A DNA stretch of 64,000 bases from Antennarius striatus. Its lineage: Eukaryota; Chordata; Actinopteri; Lophiiformes; Antennariidae. Below the pieces are notes generated by a model, which was not told the DNA's origin, searched no databases, and saw only the letters and a program-made list of their open reading frames with translations. A program made the translations under genes and the position numbers. Position 1 is the stretch's first letter; each line of letters opens with the position of its first letter. The stretch spans positions 9,700,501 through 9,764,500 of the forward strand of contig NC_090780.1 in the NCBI RefSeq assembly GCF_040054535.1, written 5' to 3'. Of the stretch, positions 25,440 to 37,629 are shown piece by piece.

Positions 25440-28400
25440 AGTGATAAATCTCTGTGCTTGCTGACCTACAGTGAGTGAGCTTCAACTACTGCCCACCTAC
25501 AACAGCACCACTGACAGGGGTTGTAGGTGTAGGAGTGGTCCAATGGTGTTAAAATAGTCTGGCATGTTGTTATTATTATTTACTGTGTGGTGATGTAAAG
25601 TCCAGGTTTAATATTTATGGGTAACACCATTTAAATGCAGGGAAATGCAATGGGCTGTATAAGGCACATTTAGAAGTAGCATTAAGATGGCATTAAATGA
25701 GCAATAAAAGAAGAATAAATAAAGAAATATTTAAACTTAAAAAAATAACACAATAAAACAGAAGCAAACACGTAAATAGTTATGGATTAAAAAGAAGTAA
25801 CCTACAATAAATAAAAATGTCTTTTACCCTGATCAAAATTAATAGGCTTTGCAATGTTCACAAAAAAAACATGTATTGCCTAATAAATAAATTTATGTAT
25901 GACATGAAACTGTGATGTAGAGCTGTGTGTCATCTGCGTAAGCATTCTTGGAGATGTTGTAATATTTTGTGATTAAACAAGGAGGTATGTCAGTCTGTCG
26001 GGTTACAGTAAAAGCATTAAACTCTTCCTACTTATGACCAAATTGTCCTTGAGAAATTTTTCTTTCTAGATGTCATGCTGACCTGGGATTTTGCCATCTG
26101 CATCACACACGCAACATTGATTTTCTTGGGGCTTATAGTAGCAGTGACATTCATAATGGTGGAACTGAAGCTGCTTATAAGATCACAGCCTGAAATGAAA
26201 CCAGAGCTGACAATGAGAGTAAAATCTCTTTATAATATAATACAGTGCAGTTATTCTGAAATATAACTGTAATCGATCTGTTACATGCAGGTAAAGTCAA
26301 AATCTGACAAGGGTGTACTTCAAATGAAATTGGACTGGAGTTCTGGTAACTGTTTACCAGTATTACCTTCACTGAAGTGCAACCTGTTTAAGAGGGTCAA
26401 ACTTCCCATTGGCTGTAATTGAGCTGAAGGCTCTCATGACAGCCGATAAAAAGGAAGTTTTGGAGGAGCTGATTTACTGATTCATCCATTTTTCAGTAAT
26501 TCTGATCGTAAGAAGAAATGTAATGGATGGCAATGTATGGTTGGTCCCCTTTGCTTGTGTGACATAACCTGAAGGAGGAACTTAAGATGAGGTGTGTGAC
26601 CTGGACTGTCATTCTAAGAGTCATGTCCTTCTTCCTGCAGCAGGATACTGGACACAATACAGTCAGTTGTCAATAATCAAAGTGACTCTCACTCTATTAA
26701 TTAATCCTGTCCTGCTGCTATGAGAACAGGTTTTGTTTTTGGTTTTAATCGATAGAACACCTTCATTGGTACTGAAAGCAGGTTGGATAGTATTTATATC
26801 ATAACTGACTAACTTACATTTATTTAAGTAATAATTAGAGATCTCTCTGTTTTTACTATATGTACATCTCCACAACATTGGACCAGACTTCACCAAAAAA
26901 CTCCCAACACAAACCACTACATTGTACAAGAGAAATGACAGCTAGATCAAAGCACTGACATTTCACTCATTTTCAAGGGGACATATTTTAAGATAGAAGG
27001 AAAATGGGGCACACAAATGGAAGCTGGAGAAAAATGAGAAAGAGGACAGAAGGAAGGGACAAAGGTGTAACATACAGAGGTTTTAGTTAAAGGACTCCAC
27101 ACTAATTGTAGTGTTTATTTAAGAATGCAAATTAAAAGACATATCAGTATTTTCTTGAAGTAGCAGCAGTAAAAAGTGAGTTACTTTTTTTCTATTTCTA
27201 TTATAGGAGATCCAAAAACAGTATTTGCTCAGTAGGCAACATCACCAACTTTCAAATCAAACCTAAAATCAGTAAGGCGATATAAAAAAAATTAAAAAAA
27301 ACAGATTAAAAATCACAAAGCAGGAGAACACAGAATGAAACTGAAACCAGAACTGGAATGACAGTTAAGATGTCTTCAAAAAAATTGTGAGGAAGACTTA
27401 AATAAAATTTTTAGTAGTGGGTACGTTTTGGCTTTGGCCAAAGTTGATCGTCCAGAAAATTGTTCAGGTCACGATTATTTGGAAGGCTGTTCCAGCTACT
27501 TGAAGACAAACCCCATTTGTTGATGCTACTGCACACCTTATGTACCACTGCCACACTTCATATTCTGGTCTCTTACATTCTGCCTCTCAAGAAAATAGAC
27601 CTAAGGGATTTGTTTTCCTTCTGACTAAATGAATGTGAAAGCATTATGTCCACAGTATGGCCGAAGTGTGTCACAAGACATCACACATAGATATTGTTGT
27701 GTTCCAATGGACGACAAGTCAACATGATCAAATGCCTGGGTTGGCTTGTTGTGTTGAGCAAACATTTTGTTTTTCTGAAGAGTAATTATCAAAACACTGA
27801 TTATTAATTTAGTTTCCATTTTGTAAAGATAAATTGGTATCTGGTTATACATGTTTACTCTAAATTATCAATTATTATTTTTCTATGAGAAAATGGATTA
27901 AAGGATTGTCAAGCAGTAATTTAACACTGCTGAACATTTTACATTCTGAATTATGTGTGTTATATAACAGCACTTTCAGAAAATTGCTTTCTCAGTTATA
28001 GTACACTAATAATAAGGCTAATAATATTTAGTTTTCTCCGTGTTGCCCATTTCTAATGCCACATGATGCCTCAGGTTTTTAAAATAATTACTGAAAAAAT
28101 AATGATTGTTCTTCAGGGCTCAGCCCACCTTAACCATATCCAATACAGTCTAGCCGGGTTCCATGTTCTACGTTCTCAGCATTGACAATACCAGTGGCCA
28201 CATTCAAGCAAACACATCGTCAAGCAAGGCAAAATACCTCAAACACATCATTTTAGCTGCAACTGCAACTTTTTCGCTTCTCAATACAAAAGCAAATCCG
28301 TCGTGGTTTTTCATTTTCTCAGTCTGGTCTATCCATCCATCTTGTTTTTATTGCCCCAGGTTGATTCTGAAGAATAGCTTTCTTTTTTTTTTAAAAGAAA

Positions 28401-28450
28401 ATAACATTGGTTACGATAGAGAGGTTTAACAACACAGCACTTTGGAACTT
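25440..28450. other. Intergenic DNA upstream of MMEL1
   Basis: AT-rich and without a provable gene. One plus-strand segment at 26070-26217 looks exon-like (see findings). A-rich runs near 25740 and 27290 suggest old retroposon tails, but no family could be named. Confidence 0.4.
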
Positions 28451-28459
28451 TCATATAGA

Positions 28460-28850
28460 GCTACATAATTGCAGAGTGTCCACGCTGAGCCCTGTCCTCT
28501 GAGGGCGTGTGGGCATCAGAACTGGACTCTGGAGCCACCATAGAAGGTGACCTGTACTGATGAATCACGTTTTCTTTCCTATCATGTAAACCAATGGGTG
28601 TGTGTGCATTACTTACCTGAGGAGGAGGAAACTGGATGCATCATGAGAGGAAAACAAGCTGGAGGAGGCAGTTTAATGCTTCGAACATTGTGCTGTTAAA
28701 CCTTGGCTCCTGCTATGTTATTTTGACACGTACCACCTTTCATACTAAGCACATCCCTTCATGGAAGCAATATTCTCTAATGGCTGTGGCCCCTTGCGGC
28801 GGGATAAGATTCCCTTCCACACTGTAAAAATAGCTCAGGAAAAGGGTTGA
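28460..28850 (+). pseudogene. Tc1-like transposase fragment (DDE region)
   Basis: The stretch holding tgatgaatcacgttttcttt and later tttgacacgtaccacctttc matches the catalytic middle of a common fish Tc1-like transposase. The frame is broken by stops and indels, and no terminal inverted repeats were found. Probably a dead fragment. Confidence 0.6.
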
Positions 28851-28859
28851 GGTGTTGAT

Positions 28860-30350
28860 TTGTCCTCCAAATCTATCTATTTTTCTGTCTGTCTGTTTGT
28901 CTGTCTGTCTGTATGTCGATCCGTTCATCCATCCATCTGTTTCTCTGGTCTAACTGAGTTCAATCTATGACTACCGGAGCCTTTTATAGAAACTCATTTT
29001 CTATTTTGAATGTAAAACATTTCAGCTGGAAACAATCTTGAGAACAATAAATTAATAATCAGAGCACAGTTTACACTGTCTGCCTCTTTACCACCTTACC
29101 CTTCCACTCATGCACATACACACACACATACACACACACACCTCTAGCCATAAGCTTAACTCCGACGACCACATTTCTATACACAATAATTATGTATGTG
29201 TGAACACAATATTGTAAATGAGCATTTGTGTGGGGGACAAAACGACAATCATCTGTGGCTTCTAGTCCCATCGCTTCACATCTATTCAGTCTGCAGCACC
29301 TGTTTCTCCATAAACAGCCCCATTGCCCTATCATTAGGGCTGACAGGGGACGGGCTGTAAATCAGAGGTTCACACTGCTGTGCCCCATTAGCCCTTCCTG
29401 ATGAATACTCATGGGCACATATCTGGCACTACTGTGATGAAGAGCAGGCAGGAGCTTGTTAGAGCTGCACTGACATCCTCTGTATCAGACCGTACAGAAA
29501 TTGTGCCTCGGGCAAAATCCTGTTGTCACTTTATGGAAAACTGTGTAATAATGAGCAATGTTGCGTGTCAATACAGAAGTAGTTGTCCGATAGGAAGGGG
29601 GTTTTACATTTTTGTGTCCTCTGATAGCGTTGCTGTATTTGTTTGCTGTGTCCTTGCTGTCAGGACACAGGCAGTCATGAGTAGTTTAGAGTATTTATAA
29701 GCAGACTGTATGTTTCTTATTGCATTTACAATAACCACCAGTTGAAATACGTGACTTCAATTTTATTATAGGGAATAACAAAATTGGTCAATAAAGTTAA
29801 AATGTAGTAATAGTAATTTATGCTTTAGCAAAAGTTGAAGCCATTAAGCCTTTTTTCTTTATGTTACTTCATTTCTCATCCTGTTTTGTCGTTCACACCA
29901 CTCACACGGGCCGTCTGTTTCCTGCTGTTACTGTCTGAGGCTGACATTTCAGACATCAGCTGTTCTCATTATCTGTTCATCTCTATCCAACGACATGCTC
30001 TCATAAGCAGCCAATCATCTTACTGTTGACTTTAGAAATGTGCTTCTGCCGGTAGCCCATTCATACAGCTGTTCATCGCTGCCTGCTCCCAACAGATTGA
30101 CCAAATTCATCATTTCATGAGCCTCACAGAACCATCAGCCGCCACCACCAGTTGAGCCGTGGGGGAAGTTAAAAACCCTTTGTTTTCAATCTCTTTACAG
30201 TCTGTGATAAACACAGTCTACCTTCACTATCACTCGTCTTTTGTAATTAACAATTATTGTCACATTTGCTCTTCTCTCCTTTCAATAGAAATGAATACAT
30301 CCAAGACACATCTCTGTCAAGTGTCAGTCAACTGGACTTGAAGAAAACAG
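28860..30350. other. Intergenic, no gene seen
   Basis: It contains a short CTGT-rich run (28880-28915). The segment at 29270-29430 is less AT-rich and looks single-copy, which could be a conserved non-coding element. Nothing else is supported. Confidence 0.35.
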
Positions 30351-30360
30351 ATGGTTGAAG

Positions 30361-30462
30361 TTAAGTCATATGACTTAATGATGCTGACCAGTTCCACTAG
30401 GTTAGATATCATTAAGTCATATGACTTAATGATATCGATCACTCCCACTAGGTTAGATGTAA
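30361..30462. repeat. 51-bp tandem duplication built on exact palindromes
   Basis: Two adjacent units start at 30361 and 30412, each opening with the palindrome ttaagtcatatgacttaa and closing with ccactaggttagat. In the second unit the palindrome grows to 32 bp (30405-30436; half-site gatatcattaagtcat). Confidence 0.85.
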
Positions 30463-30469
30463 CACAGCC

Positions 30470-32120
30470 TTCTATGCTCCCATTCAGGCATATCAGCCAA
30501 CAGCGTGAAGAATGTAAAGCATTTCTAGTTTTTGACATATTCTAAGTACTATTTTAAAAAAAGTCTCATTCTGAGCTAACAATACCACAAATATTTAATT
30601 TAAAGTAATTTTACTCCTTGAAAACATCAGTTTGTTCCAACATGTCACACAAATGGATGGTTTATAATAGGTCAGAAAATTCTACACACTGAATGTTTAA
30701 GGAGGACTAATCAAAAACTGGTTAAATTAATTTTTACTATAATTTTCATTATCATTATTACTGTTGTTGTTGTTACTGTTTGTTGTTGTTGTTGATCGGC
30801 ACCATATCTGAAGTTTGGTCATTTTATTGTAATTGTATATTACAGCTGACACTTTTTATCCAGAATCTGAAGAACTATATAAATGTGGAAAACATTTCCT
30901 GACTGCCTTCCATGCGCTGATGCTGTTTCAGTAAATGAGGCTATATCTTTTATTTTTGGGGATGCTGAATGGTAGTAATGAGATGTGCTGAGCAGTTAAT
31001 TTATTTATGTAGACCAACAAAATCTGAGAAGTAATGTGAGGAGCTATTTTGGATTCATCTTCGGTATATAAAGTGACATGGCTCTGTGCTAATTCATAAG
31101 GCTATTTTCTGACTTTGTAAAACATGATGCTGTCTGACGACCCATTGGAATTCTGTTACGTGCATTGCTAGTCAGTTTCAACAAATTCCATATTTTTATG
31201 TATATGTATGAAGTTTTCTAAAGTAAAATACAGACGACCACCTACTGCATGGTTCTTCTGAGAGAGGAGAGCCTGAAAGTCAGCATTCAGGGACAAATAC
31301 ATTTCAATCCTCCTTCTTGTTATGAATGCAAGCTCTTTCTCCCATAAGTATATTTGTGTCTCAAATGACACAGACAGAAAAAAAAAAACCGCACTGCAAA
31401 GAAAAGTTTCTTTTCTTCCCGTGGCTACAGGACGACACAACATTCTTCAGGTTATGCTGTTGCACCACAGTGTGACGTAGATCCATGCACCCAGCTTGAA
31501 AGCATGTAGCGCTTATACAATAGCAGAAATACGATGAGCAAACTAACACAACTGTCAAAAGAAATACTTGGCTCTAATTGGGTGTCGTTATAAATAATTC
31601 CCAGAAATTTTGACTTGTGATATAGACTGTGTGTGAATAAACATACAATGCATGAAACAAAGACTTAACACACCAGTGTTGTGCGTCAATCTGTTTTAAA
31701 AGAAATATTTTTCCTGAAACCGATTTGAAACTGATCTGCACTAAATGTTTGGTGTTCTCCTTGTTTTAAGCACATTATGATTACGTACTAGTGAGCACAC
31801 TGACTGGTACTGTTCTCCAAACTTAGTGTTACAAACAAAACAAGGATTAATTCCCAGCTCAAGCTGCCAAGTAATCTGCACACTTTCTATAGTTTAATGT
31901 TCACTTACTGACCGTATATCTTCAAATCTGTAACAGCCACAACTGCTTCTGTCTATGGAATGGTTTGTGAGAGAAACCCTAAGATGTTGTTACATCTCAC
32001 ACTTTTACAAAGCTGTCTCGGGGCTGCTGACAGTCTGACAGAAGTGTTACCTAAAGCTGCAGTTTCAGGTAGTTTAACCTTGACTGAACAGCAAACGTGA
32101 ACCTGATCTAAAGAATCCCG
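30470..32120. other. Intergenic, no gene seen
   Basis: AT-rich DNA with a small TTG-rich run near 30765-30795. No exon or mobile element was recognised. Confidence 0.35.
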
Positions 32121-32128
32121 AGGCTTAC

Positions 32129-32280
32129 CTTTGTGGGTGGATGGCAGAAGTCCCTGAGCCTTTCCCCGCAGCGGGCTAATATCTCAAACACCCCTGCTGA
32201 GCTTCCACTCAGAGCTGGTGTGTAGAGAAATAAGTCTGTGCTGCGAGTTGAAGAAGACGTTATCCCGTTCTGTGTGCTGC
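32129..32280 (-). other. Candidate distal non-coding first exon of MMEL1
   Basis: On the minus strand a strong donor (CACAAAG|GTAAGC) ends at 32129. It is preceded by GC-richer, unique sequence, unlike the surrounding AT-rich DNA. This would match the orphan acceptor at 25234 through a 6.9 kb intron. It is an inference from splice-site quality and composition only; no transcript evidence is available. Confidence 0.3.
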
Positions 32281-32989
32281 TCAAGAAATGAACCAGGCAA
32301 CAGAGAGAGTGAGAGCCTGAGATGGAGGGAGAGAGGGAGGGAGAAATGGCAAATGGGAGGTGGTAGTTCTGGATTGTTTTCGATTACAGGACTGTGATGA
32401 GAACAAAATGTCAGGGGTGTATGCATTATGGGGTGTGAGGTAGATCATGATGTGTGTGTGTCTGTGTTTTTGTGAGGGGTCAACAGCATGTTCACAAGAA
32501 GCATTAATTCCTTCCTCCCAAGTGTCCCCAGCTGCAAAGCAGGAGGAGGCAGGAAAGCTCGCAGAAAGATAAAACAAACACATTCTTAGAGCACTCTGAA
32601 GACGGATAATCTCACAATACAAAGTTTCTAAAGCCCCTCTAGCAATTTTAGCTCTGTGGATATCTAATATGATCAAAACAAACACCACTCAGTTCCGTTG
32701 CCCTTCATCTTCTCTCCCCCTCGTGTCCTGGAAAGACTCGTCCTCAGGAAGACTACAGATCCTCGCGGGGTACTTGATGGGGATCTGAACCCCGGCCTGG
32801 TGTCACATTTAAATGGCAGGGAATCTAGACTCATTATCTGCCTAATTAACCACAGTAATTAGATGATGGTACAAAGAAAAGGGGGGCATAGTGTGTTGGG
32901 CTGTTTGGCATACACCCCGTCGATCAGGTGCCAGGAAAACAAGATGAGATTGAATGAATTTGGAGGATCAATCCCACAATAAAACACAG

Positions 32990-34295
32990 ATATCCAGTGT
33001 TCTCGTTTGCGTGCGTCCTTGTGTCTTTGACGCACATGTTTTGAGAGGGACGCACGATCATCAGACAACACGTGTCCCTGGGACGCAGGCTTCAAATGTG
33101 CTTCCATTCAACAAAAATGTTCACAACTGATCCATGTCTTCACTTATAATTCGAACCCGGAAATCGCTATTGTGTTTTGATCTCGCGTGAGTTTCTCGTC
33201 ACGAGACTCATCTGCGTGATTCAGTCTGATTAAGACCGACCAGGGGCAGCACGTTGGCGCAATGGGTAGCGCTGTCGCTGCGCAGCAACTCTGTGCGGAG
33301 TTTGCATGTTCTCCCCGTGTCTGCGTGGGTTCTGTCCAGGTTCTCCAGCTTCATCCCTCCTCGAAAAACATGCGTTTCAGGCTAATGGGCAGTTCCAAAT
33401 TGACCGTAGGAGTGAGTGTGTGTGTATTTGTCTGTGTTTCTGTGTGGCTCCGCGGTACACTGGCGTTGTGCGTGGAGTTTCCCCCGCCTCACGGCCTCTA
33501 TCACCTGGAATAGGCTGCAGCTCCCCGCAGCAGCGGATGTTTGTGACAATGAATGAATAAAATCAACCAAACGACAACTTACCTTTGCTCATTTTACACG
33601 CTGCAGTGAGAGAGCGACGAGTTGGTCTCACACTATCACCATGCCTCCGAAAAAGATGGAAAAGTTGGAGAAAACCGAAGTGACAATGAGTGTTTTCCTG
33701 AATGAAAAACAACCAAAAGTTCATGAAAAGAAAGAGACAGATATTACTGTGGACAGTACGTAAGAAAATGCAGAAAAAGTTGAACGAAAACCAGCAAAAA
33801 TCCGAACATTTGTACCGTAATGGACGCAATTGTTTCCATGGGTGAGAAATGGCTAAATGTAGGCACCCAAGACAAAATGGAGCTTACAAAAATGCTTGGT
33901 GCAATGTCCACAGGAGAACAGATGAATTAAAGGCAAAGACAACTATTGAGTGAAAAGCAAAAGGGAAAAAAAGCTGTATTACATTTATTATTTCTTAAAC
34001 TGATTTTGTTTTAAGGATGACTATCAGGCTTTAACATTTTGATAAAAATATGTAAGTTTTTTTTCTTTTTACTCAAACAGTTATGACATCGTTATTAATA
34101 AAATTGTTAAAATTAACAGTTTGTTTAGTTTTTATCTTGTACAATTGGCAAAACTCAATCCTTGCGTACGCTGCTACCATATATTCTGTTGTTACTTTTG
34201 GGATGCATAAACGTCATGCTAGGATGCACAAATGTTTGTTGAAGCGCATCCCAGGGATGCACTACTTTCTTGAGGTAAAATGAACGCTGAATATC
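32990..34295 (+). mobile_element. Degraded DNA transposon with a BED-like N-terminal coding remnant
   Basis: Outer parts are rich in gggacgcac/gatgcac motifs in opposite orientations (about 33010-33095 and 34200-34265), like subterminal repeats. Inside, from 33642, a start codon opens MPPKKMEKLEKTEV and later RKPAKIRTF, with stops; this resembles the N-terminus of hAT-derived zinc-finger proteins. A SINE is inserted at 33244. Assignment to hAT is tentative. Confidence 0.4.
33244..33560 (+). mobile_element. V-SINE-like element with box B deleted
   Basis: Same family as the copy at 12306-12717: box A (ttggcgcaatgggtagcgc), gtttgcatgttctccccgtg, then aataggctgcagctccccgc and an aatgaatgaat tail. 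About 35 bp including box B are missing between cgcagcaa and ctctgtgcggag, so the copy cannot direct its own Pol III transcription. Confidence 0.8.
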
Positions 34296-34688
34296 AGAGG
34301 GACTAATCAAGGGCTTTATGTTTTCTGCCGTATGATATTGTTGAAACTAACCAAAGAGGAGAAGTGCAGACGCTTGTATTCAGTTAACAACAAAGGATGG
34401 AGTAAAACACAGTGGGGAGTTGAGGTTTCTCAACTGAGTTAATAATTTATTCATGGCTTTTATTTAGTAGGGAGGCAGATTAAACTTTAGTAGTCATTGG
34501 GTTGCATGCTTTGCATTAAAGGCAATATCCTTATTATCCTGATGACCTGAGTCTTGGATATGATGTTCAAGAGTGTAGACATTGACAGCATCAATACACT
34601 TCTGAGGTTGACAAATAAATACTCCACTGAGCGTGGGGGAAACAAAATAATTTGAGAACTTAATAATTTTCTTAATTATACATATCTA

Positions 34689-34766
<78 letters not shown>
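34689..34766. repeat. (AT)n microsatellite
   Basis: About 38 AT units directly abutting the left tip of the foldback element. Confidence 0.97.
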
Positions 34767-35522
34767 TCGCTCCTCGCAGTTGATGTGTCCCAGGAACCAT
34801 ACGCAAATAATGAATTCCCTGATATAGCGACAAACTATCTTATTATTTATGGTAATTTAAACGTATATTAACCCTCCCCATACTGATATTAAACCACCTT
34901 CTGTCTGTATTACGTTTTCCCACACTCTGATTGACTGTTTAAAACACTTTTGGGTTTGACGTAAGTCCGAGACTCACGGAACGTTGCGCATTTCCGGATG
35001 CCGTCAGCCAATAGAAAGCACGTATGGTGTCACGTGACTGCCTACCAAATATCCACGATGGGGTGAAGTCGCAAGAGTTGATGCGCGAATGTGCGAGGGC
35101 GCACTGTATATATGTATTTTATATACAGTATATATATACATATATACAGTATATATACAGTAATCCATCGCCCATTCGCGCTACAACATGCTCAACTTCA
35201 GCCCATCACAGCTTTTTAGTTGGTAGTCATGTGATACCGTATGTACATTCTATTGGCTGACAGCATCTGGAAGTGCGCGACGTTCTGTGAGTCTCGGAAC
35301 GCCGCGCACTTCTGTGAGACATCAAAATCCCTTAAACAGTCCATCAGAGTGTAGGAAAAGGTAACGCAGATAGAAGGTGGTTTAATATCAGTATGGGGAG
35401 GGTCATAAATGTTTAACTACCATAAATAATAAGATAAATGGTTCGTTGCTATATCATGGAATTCATTATTTGCGTGAGGTTCCCGGAACGCATTAACCAC
35501 GAGTAACGAGGGTGCACTGTAA
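34765..35522. mobile_element. Large foldback (inverted repeat) DNA element
   Basis: Two arms of about 360 bp (34765-35125 and 35160-35522) are imperfect inverted copies. Examples: cagccaatagaaagcacgta against the complement of 35237-35263; ccctccccatactgatatta at 34872 against its complement at 35380-35402. Inner and outer tips both carry ctcg...cgcg motifs typical of Tigger-like mariner ends (tacagtaatccatcg near 35157). It is probably two copies in inverted arrangement. Confidence 0.75.
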
Positions 35523-35529
35523 AGTATAT

Positions 35530-36360
35530 ATACACATGCATACACACAATGTACAATATATATGTAAAGTATATATGTGTGTTTCTACACAGTATATGCA
35601 GTATATACAGTACATACATATGCATTGTTTCTATTGAAATCATATTTCTCACCATGTCATATATCATATGTCATATTTCTCACTTTGATACACTTTACAC
35701 TTTGATTATCAAGTCACTGCAGGTTGGCTGTGATCTCTGTCTACAGTGATGAGTTCAGATCCACTTGTTTTTCTTGTAGGTAAGTTCAAAGACTACTCAG
35801 GGGAACCAGAGAAGACAGAACATGTAATCAGACATTAAAGTGTTGGCAGCGGGTGCACAAACAGCAGACTCATACTGTACATCCACCCATGTGGTTGTTG
35901 CAAAGAACCATCAAATTAACTTAACATGAATTATTTTGAATAACCTGTAAAGAAGGCTGCTCCATCTTAGCTTGTGCATGTAAAAGGCCATCTGCTCTGA
36001 CTGGTGTATTTCTGCTAACTTGGGCTTTAAAACAAATTAACAACAGTGTTTTTAAAGGCTTAGCTACTTTTAGATCAGCATTGTCTTTCTGAGTGATCCG
36101 GTGCTGGTAAAATATTTCTCACTTTTCGTGGAGTCACAGCCTTTTGCTTATTGATAGCTATGGTCTTATTTTGTCTTGATCATCACCTAATTTCATAAAA
36201 GCTGTTTGCAAACAGGAGATCTGAAACTGCTTTAATGCAGTTTCAGATCTGGGTATTAAATGAGTACCAGAGTAAGTCTAATTGTATTTAAGTTGGGAAC
36301 CTCAAATTCAATTATTGGAAAAAAATTTGCTGTAAGCGGCTCGTACTTTTCGTTGTGTTT
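35530..36360. other. Intergenic with palindromes, no gene
   Basis: TATA/TACAG-rich DNA follows the foldback. The exact palindrome ctgtttgcaaacag lies at 36202-36215, and a hairpin with 14-bp arms at 36217-36250. No gene seen. Confidence 0.4.
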
Positions 36361-36367
36361 CTTTTTA

Positions 36368-36670
36368 CATCCCGCTTCAAAGTGGTCGATGTATTGTAAT
36401 TGTCAGCGTTTGTGAGTTCATCTGTTCGTCCATCCTTTCCTCCGTCCATTTGTCCACCAAATATCTTCGCAACCGTTGATGATAGAAAGATGAAACAAAG
36501 AGGACATTACTCGTTCAGCAAAAGGGATTAAAACAAGATGATGATCTTGACCTAAAGAAAACTCAGTCAAGGTCAAATTTTAACTTTTGTACACTCAGGA
36601 ACTGGATGAGATAGAAAGACGATGGAGAAGGCCAGTGAGTAAGACCATAGATCAAAGCTAGTGCTTTGAT
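36368..36670 (+). repeat. Dispersed unclassified repeat, copy A
   Basis: About 300 bp closely similar, in the same orientation, to 60198-60515. Shared blocks include gtattgtaattgtcagcg, gtccaccaaatatcttcg, gatagaaagatgaaac and ccatagatcaaagctagtgc. It ends in the palindrome atcaaagctagtgctttgat. No coding potential or known family was recognised. Confidence 0.85.
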
Positions 36671-37311
36671 CAATGTGCTTTCGCATAAACGTCCTATTGA
36701 AGGAAAAGACAACTTAGACAGTCGTAGTGAAACAACGATAGCCAAGACATAACGACTACCACCAATATTTGTCTAGTCTTAGTAAGAAAGATTCTGACCC
36801 AACCGTTCCAGACATGTTCCTCTCTCAGTTGCGGCCATTACCGCCTGAGGAGGGGCCTCCGGGTATTCAACTCACCACCACCAGGGTCCCATAGGGAGAG
36901 CTCTAACAACCTAACAACCAATGACAAGTGGAAATGACAAACTCCCCTACACTAAGTGTATGTTTGTTCTGTGACAGACCATAAAAAGACTCTGTGATTA
37001 GTAGAGCTGACAAATAAGGCTGAAAGCTTTTTAATTAGGCTTTTGTTGATGAATGTTACTGTAAGTATCTGATGGAGGAGGCTGCTCAACGCTGTTAAAA
37101 GCCTGTGACAGAAAATGAAATGAATAAAAAGAGAAGAGAGGGTTACTGGTTGTCTGGAAATTAGATTTTTTTATATTTTGGTTGAAAACATCACAAAGCT
37201 AAAAATAATATTGAATGAATGGCTGAATAGTATGGAAGCAAGTGGTAATTCAGGCTTTGGAACCAACACAAGTTAGATACCAAAAGGTCATTTTTTGCAG
37301 CCACATTCATT

Positions 37312-37615
37312 TTCTATCCATCCATCCATCCATCCATCCATCCATCCATCCATTCATTTTCTTGTAGGTGAGACAATTGCAATTGTTCTGCTGGAGCTTA
37401 TTCCAGCTGGCTATGGCTGACAGTTGGGGTACACCCCAGATAAGATGCCAGATCATCGCAGGGCACCATGAAAAACAACCACTCACAGACAATTGGGTGT
37501 GTCCATTTCACAGAACTCACATGTTTGTGGAGGTGGCTGGAGGCAGACACAAAAGTAGTAAACACAGAATCTTCTTGCTGTGGGACAACACCACCACCCA
37601 CTGCGCCGCCTTACT
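37312..37615 (-). mobile_element. V-SINE-like element with ATGG tail
   Basis: The minus strand starts ggcggcgcagtgggtggtgg, has a body with gatctggcatcttatctggg and aataagctccagcagaac, and ends in about nine ATGG units (37316-37352). Box B is eroded. Confidence 0.75.
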
Positions 37616-37629
37616 ACCCCCACATTCAT

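Noticed and set aside
29401-29700. 99-codon open frame
   Set aside because: No recognisable domain, splice signals or codon pattern; consistent with chance in 64 kb.
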